From Alphaproteobacteria bacterium (GTDB taxonomy: Bacteria; Pseudomonadota; Alphaproteobacteria; Sphingomonadales; Sphingomonadaceae), in the NCBI GenBank assembly GCA_020249025.1, contig JADCGM010000340.1, forward strand, positions 1 to 5,137: a stretch of 5,137 bases of DNA, in the 5' to 3' direction. Below, piece after piece: positions 1-5,137 of the stretch. Under the pieces are notes generated by a model, which saw only the letters and a list, made by a program, of their open reading frames with translations, had not been told where the DNA came from and made no database searches. The position numbers and the translations under genes are program-made. Numbering within the stretch: the first letter of the stretch is position 1; the number at the start of each line of letters is the position of its first letter.

Positions 1-866
<866 letters not shown>

Positions 867-939
867 GTTCGTGTCCCTTCAATCAGGAATGTTGGTGCTG
901 TGAATTGGAAGTGCGGAACGATCCGTCAGGAGGCGGCGG

Positions 940-1227
940 TCAGCCGACGATCCCGAGGATGTCGCTCTCCTTCATGATGAGCAGGTCTTCACCGTTGATC
1001 TTGACCTCGGTGCCCGACCACTTGCCGAACAGGATGCGGTCGCCGGCCTTGACGTCGAGCGGCGTGACCTTGCCATCCTCGCCACGGGTGCCCGATCCGG
1101 CGGCGACAACCTCGCCCTCCTGCGGCTTCTCCTTGGCGGTGTCCGGGATGATGATCCCGCCGGCGGTCTTCTCTTCGGCCTCGACGCGGCGGACGAGCAC
1201 GCGATCGTGCAACGGACGGAAGTTCAT
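940..1227 (-). CDS. groES: Co-chaperonin GroES (10 kDa, Hsp10)
   Basis: GroES is the heptameric lid that caps GroEL and closes the folding chamber. The product is 95 residues, the normal family length. It begins MNFRPLHDRVLVRR, and the mobile loop that contacts GroEL is at about residues 16-34 (EEKTAGGIIIPDTAKEKPQ). The conserved stretches DVKAGDRILFGKWSG and LLIMKESDILGIV follow. I chose the ATG at 1227 because AGGGTGA (1232-1238) lies 4 nt upstream and the family starts here. An in-frame GTG at 1257 would add ten residues (starting VPGLARQGDR) that do not belong to the family. It is the first gene of the groES-groEL operon; its leader of roughly 100 nt begins with the CIRCE element. Confidence 0.98.
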   Translation of the reverse strand: MNFRPLHDRVLVRRVEAEEKTAGGIIIPDTAKEKPQEGEVVAAGSGTRGEDGKVTPLDVKAGDRILFGKWSGTEVKINGEDLLIMKESDILGIVG

Positions 1228-1231
1228 GCGA

Positions 1232-1238
1232 TCACCCT
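1232..1238 (-). promoter_or_regulatory. Ribosome binding site of groES
   Basis: AGGGTGA on the minus strand, with 4 nt to the ATG. Its GGTGA part pairs with the 3' end of 16S rRNA. It fixes the groES start at 1227 rather than the upstream in-frame GTG. Confidence 0.7.
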
Positions 1239-1291
1239 GTCTTGCGAGGCCAGGCACTGGCCGGCCCCATCGGTTGAACGTGGATGTGGTG

Positions 1292-1322
1292 CGTTAGCAC
1301 TCACCGGAAGCGAGTGCTAACG
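1292..1322 (-). promoter_or_regulatory. CIRCE operator (HrcA binding site)
   Basis: The perfect inverted repeat TTAGCACTC - 9 nt - GAGTGCTAA occupies 1294-1320. The match extends by two more base pairs on each side, so the arms are 11 bp (1292-1302 and 1312-1322) around the spacer ACCGGAAGC. This is the complete CIRCE consensus, the target of the heat-shock repressor HrcA, whose activity depends on GroEL itself. It lies just downstream of the predicted transcription start, so bound HrcA would block initiation or early elongation. In the RNA it could form a hairpin at the 5' end of the leader. The hrcA gene is not in the window. Confidence 0.96.
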
Positions 1323-1330
1323 GTGCGGGC

Positions 1331-1359
1331 GATATGTGGCGGGGCTTTCGCGCTGTCAA
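1331..1359 (-). promoter_or_regulatory. Promoter of groESL
   Basis: On the minus strand a perfect TTGACA (-35, 1354-1359) is followed after 17 nt by CATATC (-10, 1331-1336). Initiation is expected near 1324, which places CIRCE in the first transcribed bases. The -35 reads CTTGACA in context. Alphaproteobacterial RpoH promoters also begin with CTTG, so I cannot tell from sequence whether the housekeeping sigma factor, RpoH or both use it. A single promoter is enough to explain the operon. Confidence 0.8.
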
Positions 1360-1415
1360 GCAGTCCGCCGGCGGGATGCCGCGTGAATTCTTCGTGACGT
1401 GCGGGCGGTCGCGGC

Positions 1416-2564
1416 TCAGGCCGGGACGGGAGATGCGGCCGCTGTCTCGATCCGGTCTCGGCCCGCCGCCTTGGCGCGGTAGAGTGCGCTGTCTGCCCGC
1501 GACAACAGCGTGACGAGTCCTGTCACACCGATCGGGTCGGCGGCGATCCCCGCACTGACGGTCGCTTCGATGGCGAGCCCGTCGCGCACACCCCAGTCAC
1601 GCGCGAACCGGGTGCGGACCGACTCAGCGATATCGAGCGCCCGGCCCGCCTCCGCACCGACGATCGTCACTGCGAACTCCTCGCCGCCCATCCGGCCGAT
1701 CACCGCGGACGCCGGCAGTTCCGCGCGCAGCACATCGCAGAAGCCGACGAGCACGTCGTCGCCGATGCTGTGGCCATGCCGGTCGTTGACCGCCTTGAAG
1801 TGATCGAGATCGAACAGCAGCAACGTGACCGGGGCCCCCTTCGCCTGTGCCAACAGACGCTCCCCTGCGGCCAGGAATCCGCGCCGATTGCCGACGCCGG
1901 TGAGCGGATCGCTGAGCGCGGCGCGGCGGTTGGCGATGTCGGCCCGCTCCTTGGCCATGCCCAGCATGAAGTAGCCGATGACGTTCACGTAAAGCAGGCT
2001 GGAGACGCCCATGACGGTCGCCCAGTTGTTGTCGAGCGATTCGCCGCCGCCCTCCATGAAAATCGCCGGTCCGGAAGCGATACGGGCGAGGAAGAACGTC
2101 GCCTGCATCGACATGATCACGGCGGCACCGCGCTGGAAGATCAGCCGGTCGCCGCGCCAGAATTCCCAGGCGCTGGCGATGGCGAGCGCGGCGAACAGGA
2201 TCGAGCCGTAGGAGACGCGCGCGGCGAAGCTCATCTCGACCGTCCACACCGCCGCCAGCCACGCGATCGGCGCCGCCAGCATGATCGCCGGCGAGATCGG
2301 GCGCCGGTTGAAGCGGCAGGCGCCCGCGTAGACGCAGCCCGAAGCGAGCAGGAACATCGCATTGCCGAACTCGCGCGCCGGGTCGCTGGCGCGGGCGGCG
2401 CTGGTGTAGAGAACGAGCCCGGATGCGGCGATGGCGAGCGCGGCGCTCCACCACAGCAGCGCCGTGGTCGTGCGGTCCTGCAGCCACGACACGACAAGCA
2501 CGACGAACAGCACGCCGGCTGACATGCCGGCCGACACGATCAGCGTCGGCGGATCGAGAACCAT
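1416..2564 (-). CDS. Membrane-anchored diguanylate cyclase (GGEEF domain)
   Basis: Predicted to make cyclic di-GMP from two GTP at the inner membrane. The product is 382 residues. The N-terminal half holds about six or seven hydrophobic segments (roughly 9-28, 36-54, 67-83, 92-109, 117-134, 147-165, 184-203), which I do not recognise as a named sensor domain. A GGDEF domain starts at DPLTGVGNRRGF (219-230). FDLDHFKAVND (251-261) supplies Asp252 and Asn260, Asp269 matches the second metal-site region, and GGEEF is at 293-297, so the catalytic residues expected from PleD are present. The RxxD inhibitory site is absent: the equivalent residues 284-287 are PASA. The ATG at 2564 gives an N-terminus leading straight into the first membrane segment, but there is no clear Shine-Dalgarno sequence; Met14 is an alternative. 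It starts 91 bp after tig and ends about 57 bp before the groESL promoter. Its regulatory input is unknown. Confidence 0.93.
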   Translation of the reverse strand: MVLDPPTLIVSAGMSAGVLFVVLVVSWLQDRTTTALLWWSAALAIAASGLVLYTSAARASDPAREFGNAMFLLASGCVYAGACRFNRRPISPAIMLAAPIAWLAAVWTVEMSFAARVSYGSILFAALAIASAWEFWRGDRLIFQRGAAVIMSMQATFFLARIASGPAIFMEGGGESLDNNWATVMGVSSLLYVNVIGYFMLGMAKERADIANRRAALSDPLTGVGNRRGFLAAGERLLAQAKGAPVTLLLFDLDHFKAVNDRHGHSIGDDVLVGFCDVLRAELPASAVIGRMGGEEFAVTIVGAEAGRALDIAESVRTRFARDWGVRDGLAIEATVSAGIAADPIGVTGLVTLLSRADSALYRAKAAGRDRIETAAASPVPA

Positions 2565-2587
2565 GACGGCAACGTCTCAATCGGTTG

Positions 2588-2608
2588 CCCGGGCGTCAAG
2601 CGCCCGGG
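2588..2608 (-). terminator. GC-rich stem-loop in the tig-cyclase gap
   Basis: Perfect 8-bp arms CCCGGGCG / CGCCCGGG surround a 5-nt loop (2596-2600). It lies downstream of the tig stop codon in the direction of transcription and could stop or pause transcription or protect the 3' end of the tig mRNA. No T-run follows on either strand, so it is not a standard intrinsic terminator; its role is inferred from position only. Confidence 0.4.
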
Positions 2609-2643
2609 GGGAGCGGCCGGGTCGCGATACGCCTGCCGCTCCC
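2609..2643 (-). other. Second stem-loop abutting the first
   Basis: Perfect 9-bp arms GGGAGCGGC (2609-2617) and GCCGCTCCC (2635-2643) enclose a 17-nt loop. It starts 12 nt after the tig stop codon and touches the next hairpin with no spacer. It may act with it as a 3'-end or attenuation structure. No T-run is present. The structure is seen in the sequence; the function is inference. Confidence 0.4.
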
Positions 2644-2655
2644 GCCCTGTCGCGC

Positions 2656-4236
2656 TCAGGCGCTCTTCTTGGCCTTGGGCTTGGCGGCCTTGGCCGGCGC
2701 GGCCTCGGCGGCCGGAGCCTCGGCGGCCTTGGCCTTGGCGGCCGGCTTCTTCGCAGCCTTGGCCGGAGCGGCCTCGGCCGGCGCAGCCTCGGCGTCCTTC
2801 GCCTTCGCAGCCGGCTTCGCCTTGGCGGCCTTGGCCTTCGCCGGCTTGTGGTCGTGATCATGGTGATCGTGACCGCAGCCCGGGCCGTGGACGTGGCCCG
2901 CCGGGCTCTCGTCCTCGCTCTGGATCGCCGCTTCCAGCTCCTCGCGGCCGACCTCGCGCTCGGTGAGCGCCGCCTTCGAGATCAACAGGTCGACGACCTT
3001 GTCCTCGTAGAGCGGGGCGCGCAGCTGGGCGGCCGCCATCGCGTTCTGCTGGAAGAACTTGACCGCCTGCTGCTGCTGGTCGCGCGGGTAGCGGCTGGCT
3101 TCCTGCGCGATGAGGCGGTTCATTTCCTGCTGCGAGACGGTGACGTTGTTGGCCTGACCGATCTCCGAGAGCAGCAGGCCGAGGCGCACGCGGCGCTCGG
3201 CGATGCGGCGATACTCGTCCTTGTCCTTCTCGAGCTCGGCCTTGGCGGCCTCCGGATCGGCCTCATGGCCGGCCTCATGCTCGAGCTGCGCCCAGATCTG
3301 GTCGAACTCGGCGTCGACCATCGACGGCGGAACGTCGAAGCTGTTGGTCGCGGCGAGGTGGTCGAGCAGCTTGCGCTTGAGGTAGGTGCGCGACAGCCCG
3401 TCGAGCTCGGCCGACAGCTGGTCCTTCAGGATCTCGCGCAGCTGGTCGATGCTCTCCAGACCGAGGTTCTTGGCGAGCGTGTCGTCGAGCGCGACCTCCT
3501 TGGCCGTGCGGACCTCGGTCACCGTGACCTCGAACTTGGCCTCGCGGCCCTTGAGGTAGGGGACGTTGTAGTCGGCTGGGAAGGTCACCGTGACGGTACG
3601 CTGCTCATTGGCCTTCACGCCGACGAGCTGGTCCTCGAACCCCGGGATGAGCTGGCCGGAGCCGAGCAGCACCTGCATGCCCTCGCCGGTACCGCCGTCG
3701 AACGCCTCGCCGTCGACAGAGCCGGCATAGTCCATGACGACCGCGTCGCCGGCCTTCGCCGCATGGGTCTTCGGCGCCGCCTCGAACGCCTTCTGCTGAT
3801 CGGCGAGACGCTTCACCGCCTCGTCGAGGTCGGCGTCGCTCGGCTTGGCGACGAGCTTCTCGAGCGCGATGCCCTCGATCGACGGGGCGGTCACGGCCGG
3901 CAGGATCTCCATCGCCACCTTGAGCGAGATATCCATGCCCTCCTGATAATCGTCGAGCTCGACCTTCGGCTGCATCGCCGGACGCAGCTTCTCCTTGGTC
4001 AGGAGCTCCTGCACACCCTCGTTCGCAGCTTCCTCGAGCGCCTCGCCCTGGATCGCCGGGCCATGCATCTTGCGGACGAGATTCGCCGGGACCTTGCCGG
4101 GGCGGAAGCCGGGCATGCGGACCTGCTGCGCGACCTGGGCGAGCTTGGCGTCGATCTTGGCGGCGAACTCCTTGGCGGAAATCGTCACCACATATTCGCG
4201 CTTGAGGCCCTCGTTGAGCGTCTCGGCAATCCGCAT
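2656..4236 (-). CDS. tig: Trigger factor (ribosome-bound chaperone and peptidyl-prolyl isomerase) with long C-terminal tail
   Basis: Trigger factor binds the ribosome at the exit tunnel and shields nascent chains. The product is 526 residues against about 430-490 in most bacteria. The ribosome-binding domain begins MRIAETLNEGLKREY and carries the signature GFRPGKVP at 43-50. The FKBP-like isomerase domain is at about 155-245 (GDAVVMDYAGSVDGEAFDGG, later LIPGFEDQLVG), and the C-terminal chaperone domain runs to about residue 441. Then comes a His-rich stretch (448-463: seven His and one Cys) and a Lys/Ala/Pro/Glu-rich tail (464-526). I place the start at the ATG at 4236 because the family begins there. 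An in-frame upstream ATG at 4359 would add 41 residues, but 26 or so of them would be translation of the tRNA-Leu gene. No strong Shine-Dalgarno sequence is seen. It lies 44 bp after the tRNA; clpP, often the neighbour, is absent. Confidence 0.97.
   Translation of the reverse strand: MRIAETLNEGLKREYVVTISAKEFAAKIDAKLAQVAQQVRMPGFRPGKVPANLVRKMHGPAIQGEALEEAANEGVQELLTKEKLRPAMQPKVELDDYQEGMDISLKVAMEILPAVTAPSIEGIALEKLVAKPSDADLDEAVKRLADQQKAFEAAPKTHAAKAGDAVVMDYAGSVDGEAFDGGTGEGMQVLLGSGQLIPGFEDQLVGVKANEQRTVTVTFPADYNVPYLKGREAKFEVTVTEVRTAKEVALDDTLAKNLGLESIDQLREILKDQLSAELDGLSRTYLKRKLLDHLAATNSFDVPPSMVDAEFDQIWAQLEHEAGHEADPEAAKAELEKDKDEYRRIAERRVRLGLLLSEIGQANNVTVSQQEMNRLIAQEASRYPRDQQQQAVKFFQQNAMAAAQLRAPLYEDKVVDLLISKAALTEREVGREELEAAIQSEDESPAGHVHGPGCGHDHHDHDHKPAKAKAAKAKPAAKAKDAEAAPAEAAPAKAAKKPAAKAKAAEAPAAEAAPAKAAKPKAKKSA
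2659..2895 (-). other. His-rich plus Lys/Ala/Pro-rich tail of trigger factor
   Basis: The tail encodes residues 448-526 of trigger factor. The first part (2848-2895) reads HVHGPGCGHDHHDHDH, a potential transition-metal binding sequence similar in style to the His-rich tail of SlyD. The second part (2659-2847) is 63 residues made almost only of Lys, Ala, Pro and Glu, ending KPKAKKSA. It is positively charged overall and probably disordered. Neither part belongs to the conserved trigger factor domains. Metal binding, or contact with rRNA or the nascent chain, is inference. Confidence 0.85.
2680..2778 (-). repeat. Imperfect direct repeat inside the tig tail
   Basis: Two 30-bp units, 2680-2709 and 2749-2778, match at 27 of 30 positions with a 69-bp period. 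Both encode AEAAPAKAAK (residues 510-519 and 487-496). Shorter related segments surround them. This suggests tail growth by local duplication, so tail length probably varies between relatives. Confidence 0.75.
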
Positions 4237-4280
4237 CGTGTCTGTGCTTTCGTCTCGTGTCGGCGGTCGGGGCGGTGAAC

Positions 4281-4365
4281 TGGTGCGGGCGAAGGGACTC
4301 GAACCCCCACGTCTTTCGACAACAGGACCTAAACCTGCCGCGTCTACCAGTTCCGCCACGCCCGC
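4281..4365 (-). tRNA. tRNA-Leu, anticodon UAG
   Basis: A complete class II tRNA that reads leucine CUN codons. The acceptor stem is GCGGGCG (4359-4365) paired perfectly with CGCCCGC (4285-4291). The D-arm contains GGTAGACGC. The anticodon stem GCAGG/CCTGT encloses the loop TTTAGGT, whose anticodon TAG is at 4329-4331. A long variable arm GTC-GAAA-GAC and the T-loop TTCGAGT follow. Discriminator A (4284) and CCA (4281-4283) are encoded. The T-stem has two G-U pairs and the anticodon stem has one G-U pair at its outer end, all tolerable. It lies 61 bp after tlyA and 44 bp before tig on the same strand. Confidence 0.97.
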
Positions 4366-4385
4366 GGGTGTCCGGGTCGGCGGCT

Positions 4386-4413
4386 CCTATACTAGTCCGG
4401 CGGGGGGGCGCAA
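4386..4413 (-). promoter_or_regulatory. Possible promoter of tRNA-Leu (and perhaps tig)
   Basis: TTGCGC (4408-4413) and TATAGG (4386-4391) on the minus strand are 16 nt apart, in the only gap between tlyA and the tRNA. Transcription would begin near 4379, about 14 nt before the tRNA 5' end. Both boxes are partial matches (3/6 and 4/6), so this is a weak call supported mainly by position. Confidence 0.4.
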
Positions 4414-4426
4414 GGCCGCGGACCGG

Positions 4427-5137
4427 TCAGGCGTCGCGCACGCCCGCGAGCAGGAACTCGATATTGCCTTCGGGCCCGGTGATCGGGCTCTGCGTCAGCC
4501 CCTCGACGCGCCAGCCAGGCTGGGCGGCAAGCCACGCCTGCGCCTCCTCGCAAACCCGGGCATGGATGGCGGGATCGCGGACCACCCCGCCCTTCCCGAC
4601 CTCGCCCGGCCCCGCCTCGAACTGCGGCTTCACCAGCGCGACGAGTCGCGCGCCCGGCGCCGCGAAGGAGAGCGGCGTCGCCAGAACCGTCTTCAGCGAG
4701 ATGAAGCTGGCGTCACAAACGATAAGATCGATGGGCTCCGGAATCTGGTCCGGGGTCAGGTGCCGAGCATTGACCTTCTCCAGCACCACCACCCGCGGGT
4801 CCTGCCGCAGCTTCCACGCCAGCTGGCCATGCCCGACATCGACCGCATAGACCCGCGCCGCGCCCTTCGTCAGCGCGACATCGGTGAAGCCCCCGGTCGA
4901 AGCGCCGACGTCCATCACGACCGCGCCCGCAATGTCCCAGCCGAAGTGCGCCAGCGCATGCGCCAGCTTCACTCCGCCGCGCGACACCCAGGGATGATCC
5001 CGCCCCTTGACCTCGATGGCCGCATCGGTCGCCACCGCCTGCCCGGCCTTGTCGACCTTGCGATCCCCGACGAACACCAGCCCCGCCATGACGAGCGCCT
5101 GCGCCCGCGCCCGCGACTCCACCAGCCCGCGCTCGAC
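4427..5137 (-). CDS. tlyA: TlyA-family rRNA 2'-O-methyltransferase, 5' end missing
   Basis: TlyA proteins transfer a methyl group from S-adenosylmethionine to the 2'-OH of rRNA cytidines; older annotations call them hemolysin A. The last 236 residues are visible. The frame is open through the right edge, where VERGLVESRARAQALVMAG is the S4 RNA-binding domain just after the usual N-terminus, so only about ten residues should be missing. The FtsJ-like methyltransferase domain follows, with the SAM-binding motif DVGASTGGFTD at visible residues 76-86. The K-D-K-E tetrad is intact: Lys57 (in GGVKL), Asp142 (in VCDASFIS), Lys170 (in LVKPQFE) and Glu227 (in GNIEFLL). A GTG at 5122 is in frame but internal to the S4 domain and is not the start. 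The gene ends 61 bp before tRNA-Leu. No terminator with a T-run is seen in between. Confidence 0.95.
   Translation of the reverse strand, partial: VERGLVESRARAQALVMAGLVFVGDRKVDKAGQAVATDAAIEVKGRDHPWVSRGGVKLAHALAHFGWDIAGAVVMDVGASTGGFTDVALTKGAARVYAVDVGHGQLAWKLRQDPRVVVLEKVNARHLTPDQIPEPIDLIVCDASFISLKTVLATPLSFAAPGARLVALVKPQFEAGPGEVGKGGVVRDPAIHARVCEEAQAWLAAQPGWRVEGLTQSPITGPEGNIEFLLAGVRDA

Noticed and set aside
1228..1257. GroES start at the upstream GTG
   Set aside because: The ten added residues are not part of GroES, and a ribosome binding site directly precedes the ATG at 1227.
1365..1374. Palindrome CCGCCGGCGG upstream of the groESL promoter, considered as a terminator or operator
   Set aside because: It is short, has no loop and no T-run, and such GC palindromes are common at this base composition.
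1770..2522. Plus-strand frame of 250 codons
   Set aside because: It is antisense to the cyclase gene, with no recognisable domain.
1624..2580. Second minus-strand frame of 318 codons
   Set aside because: It overlaps the cyclase gene in another frame and is Arg-rich without motifs, while the competing frame has the complete GGEEF domain.
2562..2601. TTGACG on the minus strand as a -35 box for the cyclase gene
   Set aside because: It lies in the hairpin loop and no acceptable -10 box follows at 16-18 nt.
2431..4278. Open frame of 615 codons on the plus strand
   Set aside because: It is antisense to the whole of tig and to part of the cyclase gene. Its product is a Leu/Arg/Asp/Gly-rich sequence with no family features, as expected from the opposite strand of a GC-rich gene.

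Overview
The window is GC-rich (by eye well above 60%) and every gene I can support lies on the minus strand. Read in the direction of transcription (right to left) the order is: 3' part of tlyA, tRNA-Leu(UAG), tig (trigger factor), a membrane diguanylate cyclase, groES, and the 5' part of groEL. The GroES, GroEL, trigger factor and TlyA sequences, a HrcA/CIRCE-controlled groESL operon, and the base composition point to an alphaproteobacterium, most likely of the Hyphomicrobiales (Rhizobiales). I cannot name the genus from this sequence alone.

Right part (4427-5137): tlyA encodes an S4-domain/FtsJ-like rRNA 2'-O-methyltransferase. Its first residues lie beyond the right edge. A 61-bp gap with a possible promoter leads to a complete class II tRNA-Leu gene with an encoded CCA (4281-4365). 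The tRNA ends only 44 bp before the tig start, so the two may share a transcript.

Middle part (1416-4236): tig encodes a trigger factor of 526 residues. The usual three-domain core ends near residue 441 and is followed by an unusual tail: a His-rich stretch, then a Lys/Ala/Pro-rich repeat. Two abutting GC-rich hairpins fill most of the gap to the next gene. That gene encodes a protein with about six or seven membrane segments and a catalytically intact GGEEF domain lacking the RxxD inhibitory site.

Left part (1-1359): a near-consensus promoter followed at once by a perfect CIRCE operator drives groES and then groEL, which runs off the left edge after 288 codons. This is a textbook HrcA-repressed chaperonin operon.

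Functionally, the window brings together rRNA modification, leucine decoding and the two main routes of cytosolic protein folding (trigger factor at the ribosome, GroES/GroEL afterwards), with a second-messenger enzyme in between. Most of it is conserved housekeeping content. I see no mobile element, CRISPR array or defence system. The points worth a second look are the trigger factor tail, the paired hairpins, the tRNA-tig arrangement and the diguanylate cyclase without an I-site.
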